In this document: piece after piece, positions 34,823-47,020 of the stretch
How positions within the stretch are numbered: position 1 is the first letter of the stretch
How the letters are laid out: the number at the start of each line of letters is the position of its first letter
Assembly: GCA_025449115.1 (NCBI GenBank)
Contig: JAHLKC010000161.1
Location: forward strand, 1 to 64,000
DNA from: Chytridium lagenaria
Taxonomy: Eukaryota; Chytridiomycota; Chytridiomycetes; Chytridiales; Chytridiaceae
Direction of reading: 5' to 3'
DNA length: 64,000 bases
Made by a program: the position numbers and the translations under genes
The notes under the pieces: generated by a model
Told to the model about the DNA's origin: nothing
Database searches by the model: none
What the model saw: only the letters and a program-made list of their open reading frames with translations

Positions 34823-37323
34823 AGCACAGTTAAATAAACTGCATTTTGACGCACAAACCATTGATTTCATTAACTCCTCAATTATTGAAAACTGTTTAAT
34901 CTGTGCTCAAAACAAGGCCGTCCAGCGTCCAATATACGCGACGACGCATCCAGCACCACGGAAACGTTTCCGACTTTACACTGACACAGTACCTCTACCG
35001 TGTCAAAGCATACAACGTGAATATTACTGGATACCTTTCGTTGACGAAAACACGCGATTTATAAATATCCGCTTTGTGAAGGATAAGTCGCAATCGTCTC
35101 TGCTTACCACTTCGATGATCAGTTAATTAGAGAATGAATCAGGAGATCACGTCGCTGAACTCCGAACAGATTCTGGTGAAATCCTCACGAATACTCTTCG
35201 TGATTTCTGCTCTAACAAACTTTCACCTATATCTGTTGTTCCATCACCACCCTATTCGAAAGAATTTAACGGGTTAGCTGAACAATCAATTAGAAGTTTA
35301 ACAATCATCGCCTCATGTATGCTTACACAGGCAAAGCTGCCTATGTCATTATACTCGTATGCACTAGAGTATGGTGCATTAACGAAGAACGTCCTTTGGC
35401 ATTCAACCATTAAGGATATTCCATACCGACGATTTGTTAATCGTCAACTAGATTTATCAAAAATCCATGCCTTCGGCACTCTTGTTAGCATATATTTGTT
35501 TAAGGAACAGCGCCGCGCATTAAAAACAAATGCTAAAACAGAGTTAGGATTATTTCTGGGGTATGAAGGACAATCAATGAAAATTGTATCTGTCGATAAT
35601 TACCGGACCCGACGCGTCCAGAATTATTATCACGTCTACTTTCATAAAGACGTGTTTCTTGGTTATCACCCTAGCCAGAAAACCCTCGAACAAGCATTGT
35701 TCACGTATCCTCTGAAATCTCTACATGCCCCAGACCTAGAACGAGAAAGAACACCATCTGGGGAATCACCCAATGAGGATACAATGCTAGACACTTCCAT
35801 TCCACTGACGGAAGTAGATGATGACGACGAAACTGAATACATGATCACCTTTGATCCAGTTACGTTAATCATACCGTCAGCTAGCGAACATCAACCGTCA
35901 CCTGAACCAAGTTTAGACAGCATTGCGGGACCTTCCTTCAGTCCTCTTTCCGTTAATAACGAAGATGCAGACTCTCATCAGACAGAGGAGCATATGGATG
36001 ATGAACTCAACGAAGGGATTGAACCCCCAGAGAGTCCAGAATCGTTATCTGATTCCGAAAGCGATGATGGAGTATACACGCGGACTCGATCTATGGCGCC
36101 TACGCCAGAATTGTCCAAAATACTCCAGATCACTTTTGAGAATGAAGAAGCACATAGAGTGCGTCAATCCTCCGCGGCACACATAGTCTTCCCGACTCCA
36201 GCTCCAAGCTCCGTTCCACCTGAACGGATTCCAATGTCAGCTATCAAACCTCTCCCACTTACCGTGGAAGAAGCTATGTCTCGGCCTGATGAAGCCAAAT
36301 ACTGGTATGCCGCAATGCTTCGAGAGTACAATGAACTCAAAGACAGAGGAACATGGGAAGAAGTGGTCTTACCTGACAACGCACATCTTATCGATGGTTG
36401 TTTGGTCTTTGATCACAAGTTCGACCAAGAAGGCTACTTGATCCGTTTCAAAGCCCGATGGGTCGCTCAGGGTTTTAGCCAAATTCCAAACGTGGAATAA
36501 ACCAAAGTCTACTCCCCAGTAGCAAACTCAAAGACCTTCTGTTTCTTCTTAGCACTCGGGGTTTTGCTCAATCTGTTTATCTATCAGATAGATATCACAG
36601 GTGCATACCTCAACGGAACCTTACACGAGCTTAATTACTTAATTATGCCTCATGGTTTCGAGCGATTCACAGAAGACGGAACTCCTTATGTCTGCAAGCT
36701 TATTCAAGCTCTTTACGGTTTACACCAATCAGAAAGAGAGTGGTACAATACTCTTAAACAATGGTATTCAGAAAACGGTTTTCTATTAATCGTGCTGATG
36801 TCTGCCACTTCCTGAAGTATGTTGAGGAATTCGATTGTTTAGTCCATACTATTCAATATGCATCATTATACTCGCTGAACGCGAATCAGCTATCAAACAA
36901 TTCATTGCACGCGCCAATGAAAAGTTTAAAGTTGGTTCCTCAGGCGCGGTGGATTGGATAACCAAAATCCAAGTCAATTGTAAAGATAACGGTACTTTTA
37001 TTTGCCAACAGTTCTACACTCGGCATTTATTAGAATCATGCGGCTTATGGGAAACCGGTGTTACGGCTAAGCCAACCCCTATGGCTGTCAACTAGAAACA
37101 TAATCCAGATGCTAAGCCACTCACACCAGATGGCCAAACACAGTATCGATCACTACTACAACGTATCGCGTATCTTGCACAGAAAACGCGACCTGATCTT
37201 GCGTTTGTAATAAGCAAACTCCACCAATATCAGGCCAAACCCAATGAATACAATTTCGCCGCGGTTATACGAGTTTTACGCTATCTCATTGGTACTTATG
37301 ACATGTGTCTTTTCTACACAAAA
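34823..37323 (+). pseudogene. Copia B fragment B3b: integrase to RNase H
   Basis: It begins within integrase (B1 about 11454), so it repeats the last third of B3a before running on through RT. A long open frame covers 35319-36500 (integrase C-terminus, connector, first RT block). After a TAA at 36498 and indels near 36783, the YVDD box is damaged: bases are missing at 36860, where B1 reads YVDDII. It is interrupted by a solo C LTR at 37324 and resumes at 38266. Confidence 0.85.
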
Positions 37324-38265
37324 TGTGAGATTATTGGATAACCTCACCGAGAGGTATGAATGCGTCGCTTACATAGACGTCGTGCCATTATTCTTATTTT
37401 GTTGTTCCCGTTCCATTCTTTTCCCTCTCGGGGTTTTTTATAGTTTTTCCCCATAGATACAAGAGAGGTTTTCATAGAAGGAAGGGCGGTCGACGTGGTA
37501 TGCCAACTTATGACATGCTACCACGTTGGTCGAGATGCCTGTTGTTGTTATTTGATTCCCCTTTATGTATTGTTTTATTATTTGTAGAAAGTTGAATAGA
37601 TTTACGTGCACCTCTGTAGTCCTGGATTGATCCCACCCATACATCCAGGCATGGCTGCCCTTGGGCCATGCTTTCTTCATTCTTCTGTTATTCAATATTG
37701 TGTTATCTGGTTGTACCTGCGGGCGCTCGGGGATTACGCCGCTGGGGAGACTACACCTTGAACCAAGACACTTGAGTCTAAGAAGGCCTGAGCCCTGGAT
37801 AGACGCCTCTGTGGCATGATTCATTCAAAGGTTTGGGTAGTATAACCACCTCTGTTCTTTTCTTGATTGCGATGACTGGCTATCTAGTTGCCTGTGAGTG
37901 GGAGAGCGGCATGAGCAGGGCCCTAGGTAAATGAGATGGAGATAGAACATGTTAAAACGGCTTATTGCGGCGAATATGAGGCCTGGTACACTCCTTGGAG
38001 CGGGATGGAATCCCTTCTTGTAGACCCCTTTCCCCTAGTCACTTTAGATCTAGTCTCTAGGCATTTCCCTTCCTTTTTTCCCTTTATTATTAACGATTAG
38101 AACGAAAACCACAGCAACTTAAATCCCCGCTGTCACTAAAGGCAGAATAGGGCTTGACTCTTGATCTAGGAGTACCTCCTAGACGCTAGTCTTGTCACCT
38201 GTTATGTGGTTCTCTACCTCTGTATGCCGGGGCTTAGCAGAGGGGGCCATAGAGAGAACTTCACA
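37324..38265 (+). repeat. Solo LTR of family C
   Basis: TGTGAG...TTCACA, 942 bp, matches 5021-5973. The four A residues before it are repeated after it (38266-38269), while uninterrupted B copies have a single run of four, so the target-site duplication is exactly 4 bp. Confidence 0.85.
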
Positions 38266-38451
38266 AAAAGCTCATACAAAGACAATCTCAAGATTGCAAA
38301 ACGGCGAGCACGTAATCACAAGTCTCACTCAAGTCCCCATCTGTTATGCAGACGCAAGTCATGCCTGCGAATTGGACTTCAGATCACGTACCGGTTACGT
38401 TGTTTTATTCGGTGGAGCCGCCATCTCCGGCAATCCAAAAGCAAACAGTTG
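38266..38451 (+). pseudogene. B3b RNase H tail
   Basis: Continues B3b after the C LTR: YADASHACELDFRSRTGY is recognisable near 38348. It stops at 38451, directly before another C LTR start. Confidence 0.8.
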
Positions 38452-38485
38452 TGTGAGATTATTGGGTAACCTCACCGAGAGGCAT
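38452..38485 (+). repeat. First 34 bp of a C LTR at a deletion junction
   Basis: TGTGAGATTATTGGGTAACC and the next bases match the C LTR start, then the sequence switches at GGCAT/TTCTG into the broken 3' end of B2. It marks a deletion that joined two elements. Confidence 0.65.
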
Positions 38486-41400
38486 TTCTGACCAACAGTA
38501 CCAGAGTTCAATTCGCTTTTCGTCGATTTGCTGGTTAATGTAGCGGTGTTTAACGTTGATGTGTTTAACACGGTGGTGATGAAGCGGGTTTTTCGCGATG
38601 TCTATGGTAGAATCGTTATCTTGATAAATCACGGACACACCGGGATGTGTCAGACGAGATTCTGTCATCAAGTTTTGATACCAAATCATTTCGCGTGTAG
38701 CTTCGTTTAAAGCGATAAGTTCAGCTTCACTCGAGGATTGAGCTACAACTGTTTGCTTTTTGGATTGCCAGGAGATGGCGGCTCCACCGAATAAAACAAC
38801 GTAACCGGTACGTGATCTGAAGTCATCTTCGCAGGCATGACTTGCGTCTGCATAACAGATGGGAACTTCAGTGAGACTTGTGATAACGTGTTCGCCGTTT
38901 TGCAATCGTGAGATTGTCTTTGTATGAGCTTTTGTGTAGAAAAGACCCATGTCATAAGTACCGATGAGATAGCGTAAAACTCGTATAACCGCAGCGAAGT
39001 CGTGTTCATTGGGTTTGGCCTGATATTGGCCGAGTTTGCTTATTACAAACGCAAGATCAGGTCGCGTTTTCTGTGCAAGATACGCGATACGTTGTAATAG
39101 TGATCGATACTGTGTTTGGCCATCTGGTGTGAGTGGCTTAGCATCTGGATTATGTTTCCAGTTGACAGCCATAGGGGTTGGCTTAGCCGTAACACCGGTT
39201 TCCCATAAGCCGCATGATTCTAATAAATGCCGAGTGTAGAACTGTTGGCAAATAAAAGTACCGTTATCTTTACGAATGACTTGGATTTTGGTTATCCAGT
39301 CCACCGCGCCGAGGAACCAACTTTAAACCTTTCATCGGCGCGTGCAATGAATTGTTTGATAGCTGATTCGCGTTCAGCGAGTATAATGATGTCATCGACA
39401 TATTGAATAGTATGGACTAAACAATCGAATTCCTCAAAATACTTCAGGAAATGGCAGACATCAGCACGATTGATAGTAAAACCGTTTTCTGAATACCATT
39501 GTTTAAGAGTATTGTACCACTCTCTTCCTGATTGGTGTAAACCGTAAAGAGCTTGAATAAGCTTGCAGACATAAGGAGTTCCGTCTTCTGTGAATCGCTC
39601 GAAACCATGAGGCATAATTAAGTAATTAAGCTCGTGTAAGGTTCCGTTGAGGTATGCACCTGTGATATCTATCTGATAGATAAACAGATTGAGTAAAACC
39701 CCAAGTGCTAAGAAGAAACGGATAGTCTTTGAGTTTGCTACTGGGGAGTAGACTTCGGTGTATTCTACGTTCGGAATTTGGCTAAAACCCCGAGCGACCC
39801 ATCGGGCTTTGAAACGGATCAAGTAGCCTTCTTGGTCGAACTTGTGATCAAAGACCCAACGACCATCGATAAGATGTGCGTTGTCGGGTAAGACCACTTC
39901 TTCCCATGTTCCTCTGTCTTTGAGCTCATTGTACTCTCGAAGCATTGCGGCATACCAGTATTTGGCTTCATCAGGCCGAGACATAGCTTCTTCCACGGTA
40001 AGTGGGAGAGGTTTGATAGCTGACATTGGAATCCGTTCAGGTGGAACGGAGCTTGGAGCTGGAGTCGGGAAGACTATGTGTGCCGCGGAGGATTGACGCA
40101 CTCTATGTGCTTCTTCATTCTCAAAAGTGATCTGGAGTATTTTGGACCATTCTGGCGCAGGCGCCATAGATCGAGTCCGCGTGTATACTCCATCATCTTT
40201 CGGAATCAGATGACGGTTCTGGACTCTCTGGGGGTTCAATCCCTTCGTTGAGTTCATCATCCATATGCTCCTCTGTCTGATGAGAGTCTGCATCTTCGTT
40301 ATTAACGGAAAGAGGACTGAAGGAAGGTCCCGCGATGCTGTCTGAACTTGGTTCAGGTGACGGTTGATGTTCGCTAGCTGACGGTATGATTAACGTAACT
40401 GGATCAAAGGTGATCGTGTATTCAGTTTCGTCGTCATCATCTACTTCCGTTAGTGGAATGGAAGTGTCTAGCATTGTATCCTCATCAGGTGATTCCCGAG
40501 ATGGTGTTCTTTCTCTTTCTGCGTCTGGTGCATGTAGAGATTTCAGAGGATACGTGAACAATGCTTGTTCGAGGGTTTTCTGGCTAGGTTGATAACCAAG
40601 AAACACGTCTTTATGAAAGTAGACGTGATAATAATTCTGGACGCGTCGGGTCCGGTAATTATAGACAGTTACAATTTTCATTGATTGTCCTTCATACCCC
40701 AGAAATAATCCTAACTCTGTTTTAGCATTTGTTTTAACGCGCGGCGCTGTTCCTTAAACAAGTATATGCTAACAAGAGTGCCGAAGGCATGGATTTTTGA
40801 TAAATCTGGTTGACGATTGAGAAATCGTCGGTATGGAATATCCTTAATGGTTGAATGCCATAGGACGTTCTTCGTTAATGCACCATACTCTAGTGCATAC
40901 GAGTATAATGACATAGGCAGCTTTGCCTGTGTAAGCATACATGAGGCGATGATTTTCAAACTTCTAATTGATCGTTCAGCTAACCCGTTAAATTCTTTCG
41001 AATAGGGTGGTGATGGAACAACAGATATAGGTGGAAGTTTGTTAGAGCAGAAATCACGAAGAGTATTCGTGAGGATTTCACCAGAATCGGTTCGGAGTTC
41101 AGCGACGTGTTCTCCTGATTCATTCTCTAATTGACAGATCATCGAAATAGTGTGGGAGACGATTGCGACTTATCCTTCACAAAGCGGATGTTTATGAAGC
41201 GCGTGTATTCGTCAACGAAAGGTATCCAGTAATGTTCACGTTGTATGCTTTGACACGGTAGAGGTACTGTATCAGCGTGAAGTCGGAAAAGTTTCCGTGG
41301 TGCTGGATGCGTCGTCGCGTATATTGGACGCTGGACGGCTTTGTTTTGAGCGCAGATTAAACAGTTTTCAATAATTGAGGAGTTAATGAAATCAATGTTT

Positions 41401-43580
41401 GTGCGTCAAAATGCAGTTTATTTAACTGTGCATCTACATGAGTCATCGTTCGAATGATAATTCGGGGATGAACGTGTCCAAATCGTTTGTGCAGTAAAAC
41501 GATCTCCTTTATGAACGCGTCTGTTCTTCTTTCTAGAAGTCCAGCTGTAGAAGTACGATTAGTGTGAGCGACTATAATCGGTTTGACTAAACTTACATCA
41601 AAGTCAATAAGTTCAGCGTCACTTGCGTCGGTACTGACTGCGTTCCCCAAAGGGACTCCAGTACTGTGACCTTCCGCGTCTGTAGTGTTGCAACACTCAA
41701 TCCAGGTTTCGAGATCGAAGTCCTGGTCAGACGAAGGGTGAATGGGCTGAGAAGCGTCCATGACGGTTGAAGATGCTCGGTGGGCTTCAACCGTTGTATC
41801 CATCGGAGCCGGAGCCGTGGAGTATGATGAGAGTAGGTGATAAAGGTCACCAACACGGCGGCCGATATTGATACTCCTGCCTTCTCTGTTAAGATATAAG
41901 TATACCTCGTCGGCGGAGAAGACGATAAGATCCTGGGATCCCTCAATCATCCCAAGGACAGAGCAGAGTGGTTCTGCAAGGTCAGGAACAAAGAGAACGT
42001 TTTTGATGACGCGTTGATGATCACCAAACGTGTAGACAATATCCCCATACCCGCGGACAGGTACGGTTCTATCATCTGCAAGGTAGACCTTGCCTTCACT
42101 GTCTGCGGGAAGATAGTGGAGTCGTTCAAAGAGGTTCTCATCCGGTGTCATCCAAGTGGATGCACCTGAGTCAATGAGAGATCCGACTTTGACGTTAAGA
42201 GCCTTATGAGCCTTAAGTTCAGCAACGATCTGATCGTTTACCTCACTTGGAATGGTCTCAATAGACTGTTGATGCCGAACGCGATTGCCTTTGAAGTGCC
42301 GTTTGACGATTGCCGTGATGTCATCATTGCTGAGGGGAATCTCAACGTGATTGGCTTTTGTCTTGGCCTTGGTGGCTGTCGGTTTGGTTGTATTGTTGTC
42401 GTCCACCTCCATTGCGTCGGATCTTGTCTTTGCTTGCTTGGCGTCGGCGATGATCGACTTGAGAACAGGGCAGTCCTCAGCCTTATGCTCCTTCTTGCAG
42501 ATTCCACAATGAGACTTTGACGTTGGCGTGTTATGCTGCTTCTTCTGCTTTGTCACCCGACCCTTGGAGTTCTGTTTAGAACCCTTTTGGGCGCGACACT
42601 CGCGATCATCATGAAAGCATTCACCGTGGATGGTGCAGTGCTTGATCTCCCGCAGCGATGACTTCGGCGTTTTCCTGTTCTTGCTCTCAACTTTAGCTTT
42701 ACGAGCCCTGGCGTTAAGGACGTGGTTTTCAGACAAAGATGCATTGGCTTCAAGTTGCTTCAAAGCTGTTTGCACTTCGTCTTAAACTGGTCCACACCTT
42801 GGGTGTAGTAGTTAGCAGGCGCCGGAGCACCCTCAGCGAGAGCAGGAAGGAAGGATGCCGAGCCACCATCATTGACCTTGACGGCAAGGCAGTGAATTCA
42901 GGGACTGATGGAGTGTTATGAGTGAATTTGGCAACAAGAAGATCGAGCATTTGCCGTTTGTCGGTGTCTGTCGCGTAGATCCGCTCGTGAGCTTCAACTA
43001 AGTCAATGACTGACTCCAGTAAGTGATGATCTCCTGAAGGGAAGCTGATTCACGAAGTTGGAGTTGGGACCATCGCACGTTCCACTGCTGTCCAGCCTGA
43101 CCGTCCAGATTTCCAACAGTATAGAGCTGACGAAGGGCAGTTACTTGCTCGGAAGCGTTCACCAATCCTTCAACACGTTTTCGATCACCGGATTGAAAAC
43201 ACTCATCAAGGATAGCCTTTGCAACCTCGTTGGACTGCAAAGCCTTCTCCCGACGCGTGAGTTCACGATCAAAGTGTGCACGCTCTTGTTGGTAGCTATT
43301 TAGACCGAGCGGTCCAGTTAGCCATGAGGAGTCGGAAATCCTCAAAATCAGCGGGATCAGCTGGAACAACAGGTGGATCGCCAGGAGCGGGAATGACGGG
43401 AGGAGCAACGGGAGGAGGAATAACAATACCAGCATCGTAAAGATGAGCAACACCTTTGGATTGCGCGTAAATACGCACTTTCCTCATGTGTTCATCAAAC
43501 TCAACAACAGTGGTGCCCTTAAACCTCGGCGGACGAAGAATGGAAGAGCCAGTTGAAGAAAGGGAAGTGGTAGTAGACAT
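38486..43580 (-). pseudogene. B2 gag-pol polyprotein, frameshifted
   Basis: ATG at 43578-43580. All copia domains are visible: gag knuckle CGICKKEHKAEDC near 42500, protease DSGAST near 42160, integrase zinc site near 41490-41350, FNGLAERS near 40990, RT with YVDDI near 39400, and RNase H with YADASHACEDD and SSSEAEL near 38850-38720. Breaks: one-base changes near 43310, 43020, 42885, 42777, 40736, 40200 and 39309, plus small changes near 41390 and 41150. B1 is in frame at most of these. It keeps CAG where B1 has the early stop. Confidence 0.9.
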
Positions 43581-43610
43581 GGTGATGTACCAAACTTAAG
43601 GTAGTTTTTG

Positions 43611-44198
43611 TGTCAGAGTGGGAACGTTAGTGTAAGTGAGGAGAGGAATAAAATAGTAGTGAAAATCTTGGATTGAACAAGAAGATCACCTGGCCGTTTT
43701 TATAGGCAACAGTGTGCTGTTTGTGCTTAAACAGGAAGTCTCGTTGAAAGGAGAACTGTGCAAGTTCTTTCCTTCTAAGGTCATTTTATCTCCTTCGCGT
43801 TGAAGGGAATATCACCCTTTAAGTGACAAATTAATTTACGGTCAAAATAATGTTTGTGTAACCAGAAATTTCTGATTTTTGCTAAGTTCTTTTAACTATG
43901 ACTTTCATGCAGATAATATGATTTCCTCCCTTACATCAACATACCCTTGCAAAACTACAACCCTTAGTTCGGTGGATATCACCGAGGTTGATGATTATTT
44001 TGCAACGATAGTTAGTGTAAGTTGGGCCCAAATCATAATATGTGATGTAGTTAAGTAGCAGAGATGATTAGCGTGTCTTTAGAAAACTTACGCCAAATGG
44101 CGTGAAAATTTTCATCTAACCAAATCAATAAACATTTAAACATGACGACTTAAGTAAAGCAGTTTATTAAATTGGTTGCGTATGAACAGGATTTAACA
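43611..44198 (-). repeat. 5' LTR of B2
   Basis: 588 bp, matching the B1 LTRs. Its outer end abuts element E at 44199. Confidence 0.9.
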
Positions 44199-45320
44199 AC
44201 TTTTATTCCTTCGCCGTGTTCAGCCGTCTTGACGCGACTGTCCATCCTCCTGAAGTTCCTCATTCCTTCCTGGTCGAACGTCATGTGGTGAGTTGCTCCA
44301 GAGTCCAGTATCCAGCGTCTGTCCCTCCTTCCTGACGTCATCGCGTGAGCTTCCAACAAGGTGTCTTTGTTGACAATCGAAATGAACGCGATTGGGTTCG
44401 CGTTAACCGTGTTTGCCGAGCCTCTTCCACCCGACCTTTTTCCTTTCCACTTGCGCCAGCGGTTCCTACCACCACTGGGCTTCTCATCCTCAGAAGTCGT
44501 CCGAGTTTGACGCGTCCTTCTTCTTGCCCCAACAGTTCTTCGCGAAGTGTGCAGTCTTCCCACAGTTGAAACACTTGAGCTGTGTTTTGTCGCGTTGCTT
44601 TCCTTTTGACGCGTCCCTTCCTTTGTCTCCTGACACGTTCCTTACTTTGCCAAACCGACGCGTCTTCTTCGTAAAGAAAGCCTCTGCCTCCTCTGACGCG
44701 TCCTCCCTGTCCTTGATCTTCTCTTCGCAATCCAGGAGCCTAGCTACAAACCAAGTTGTAGTCCTTCACGACCTTCTCGTCCGTCTCAATGGATCGACGG
44801 CCACGTCGTAAGCCTCTGGGAGTTTCGTCAAGAGATGCGCGATGTGTTGCTCGTTGCTGATGATCTCTCCTGCTGCCTTAAGCTGGTTGACGATAGTTGA
44901 CAGTTCTGCAACGAATACCCTGAGGGAAGTTCCCTCATTCATTCTGTGACGCGTCATCTTGCGCGTGAGGGCGTTTCTGTTAGGCTGGGACTTACGTTCA
45001 AATGACGCGACTAAACATTCCCAAGTCTCCTTGGCCGACAGCTCTTCTCCAATCAGGTGGAGTACCGAATCCGAGACGCGTGATTCGATCTTGCTCTTGG
45101 CTTTGTCGTTGGCCTCAATTTCTTCTGCGCGTAGCTTCTTCTCCTCCTTGGTGGGGACCGCGTTTGCGTACTCAGTGATTCCATTCGACGTGACAGACCA
45201 CAAGTTCTTCTCCTTCAGGTACGAGGTCATGCGTCGTTTCCAAACATGGAAGTCTTGACCATCAAAGCGCGTAGGCTTGTAGCTGCTTGACTCGCGTTCG
45301 TCGCCAGAATCTTTAGCCAT
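44199..45320 (-). pseudogene. Copia element E: gag (UBN2-like) and protease start
   Basis: ATG at 45318-45320. The first 184 residues are a classic copia gag: FDGQDFHVWKRRM, then AKETWECLVASFE and LLTKLPEAYDVAV. After a frame change near 44765 come a CFNCGKTAHFAKNC zinc knuckle (C-x2-C-x4-H-x4-C, about 44570) and the protease start WILDSGATHHMT (about 44315). The element is cut at 44199 by B2. E is a different copia lineage from A and B, whose gags do not look like this. ACGCGT hexamers are frequent in it. Confidence 0.85.
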
Positions 45321-45343
45321 TGTACCAAAGGAAGTGCTACCAC

Positions 45344-46105
45344 TGTTGAGTGAACTTCTTATTGTTTCTCGTTATAATCTTAACTTAGACTCTTTGCTCG
45401 TTATACTTTTAAGCAGAGTCTCGGGGAAAAACTTATTGTTCACTACTTTTATTCAACTAAAGTCCCTTTGCTTAAATACGCGTTTTCTTCCTGAAACGCT
45501 CCCTTAGCGGCCAACGCCGAATCTCGCGTCATAACTAATCAAAGACGCGTAAAACCAATTTAACCCCTTCAATCAAGCGGCACACGCACCGCACTTAAAA
45601 TCAAGCCTTCAGCGGTCAACCAGCCGCTACCATAACAGGCAAGTGGGGAAGGGAAAATAAAACTTAAACAAAGGGAATAAAGAAATCTCCAATCACATCA
45701 ATCAAACTCGTCAAAGTCAAAACTTAAACTTTGAACGCAAATCACCACAGAACCGACGGATGTGTACTAACAAGAATATAAAGAACCGGCAGAACGTAAT
45801 TAAGATGAGAAACATCCAAAGGAAACAACAAGTGAATAACAAGAATAAAGGTAGGGACCGAAGCTGAAGTCCCTGACGCGTTGGGGACGCGTCCAACTAA
45901 GTCCAGCGCGAATCATCGTGAAGGTAAGTCATGACGCGTAGCCCAGAACGCTTAAATCCACAGGAGAGAGGATAAAGCACAGCTAATCTTTATGTAGCTC
46001 CTCCAGCAAAATCGAAAAACGCGAAAGAAACGCCTGAAGTCCCGGACTGTAAGTTTAGCGTTTAGTTTCTAATTTTAACCCCTTAATTAATTTAGTCGTA
46101 ACAAA
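45344..46105 (-). repeat. Probable 5' LTR of element E
   Basis: On the minus strand the proposed LTR ends CTCAACA at 45344, followed by GTGGTAGCA, a tRNA-primer-like site, and then gag. Its start is placed at TGTTACGAC (46105) by the TG...CA rule; this end is less sure because no second LTR is present. Five ACGCGT hexamers lie at 45478, 45545, 45876, 45887 and 45934. Confidence 0.5.
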
Positions 46106-46411
46106 ACAATCCTCCAAGGACGAACTGTTATCATTTGCCTTCGGGTTGGGGTTGAAGTTAACTTCAAATAATAGCAGGGAGGAGATTTGGAATGTAAGTG
46201 ACTTTGAATATTATCTTTACTTAGAAAATTAACATTATTTAGGAACTGTTGCAGCTGTGGATGTCCCTTTATGATGGAAGACCCCCTGCAAGGATCTATG
46301 CCGATTAAATTGGTTTAAACAACCAACATGGTGACACGTAGTTGTTTAACTTTTCCAGATACATAGCTGATTTGTACTTGAAATATCCACCTATTGCAAG
46401 ATTTTGCGGCA

Positions 46412-46772
46412 TTTGTATAATAAATTCGTCTGTTCTATGTATGTTATTAAATGCGCTAAAAACAATAAAAAAGTGCGAATATATTACCGGCTTATATTGC
46501 CACGTGGATACATCTAAAATTTTGATATAACTTTCTATGTGTTTAATGCACACCCGCAAACTGGCGTCAGACGCTAGTGCAATACCTCAAATGAAAGCTC
46601 TTGCTGTGTTGAGGCTACAAGAATGTGATCTGGCTCTTATGCTCCTAACACTCGGTATCGGTGGATTATCGTAGTTTATATATAAAATATGGGATGTTCA
46701 TCGCATAGATAATTGTAGCGACGCGTCAGCGTCTTGAAACCTTCACCAATGTGTTCCTGGATGCCAATGCTT
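46412..46772 (-). repeat. Repeat X, copy 2, with empty B1 site
   Basis: It matches 8315-8690 plus 15109-15251 inverted. ACCCG at 46552-46556 is the single, unduplicated target of B1. Minus-strand sequence extends beyond X1 to about 46305, where a short frame reads KHIESYIKILDVSTWQ; no family is recognised. Confidence 0.75.
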
Positions 46773-47020
46773 TTCAAAAACACGCCATTACTCTACCCAC
46801 TCTTGAAATGTTGCTGATGTATATTTGATTGGCGTTTGTTTTGGATGTAAACGGCAAAATTATATAAGGTTGAATAAAATGACAATTTTTGGTAGCAAGC
46901 TTTTTTTTTAAGATTTTTCACTCCCGCATACAACAGTAAATATGTAACATCGGTGGTAAGCGGTTGTATGCTGTGAAGTACATGTTTATACTGAGGTATG
47001 CGGGTCTGTTTTTTGTTTGC

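Larger units (their letters stand above)
38485..44198 (-). mobile_element. Copia retrotransposon B2, 3' end missing
   Basis: The minus-strand copy of B has its 5' LTR at 43611-44198 and gag-pol to RNase H, but the last about 100 bases of the gene and the 3' LTR are absent at the junction near 38485. It lies inside element E. Confidence 0.9.

Noticed and set aside
44345..44811. Plus-strand frames rich in Ser and Pro over E gag.
   Set aside because: They are antisense to the gag knuckle and protease region.
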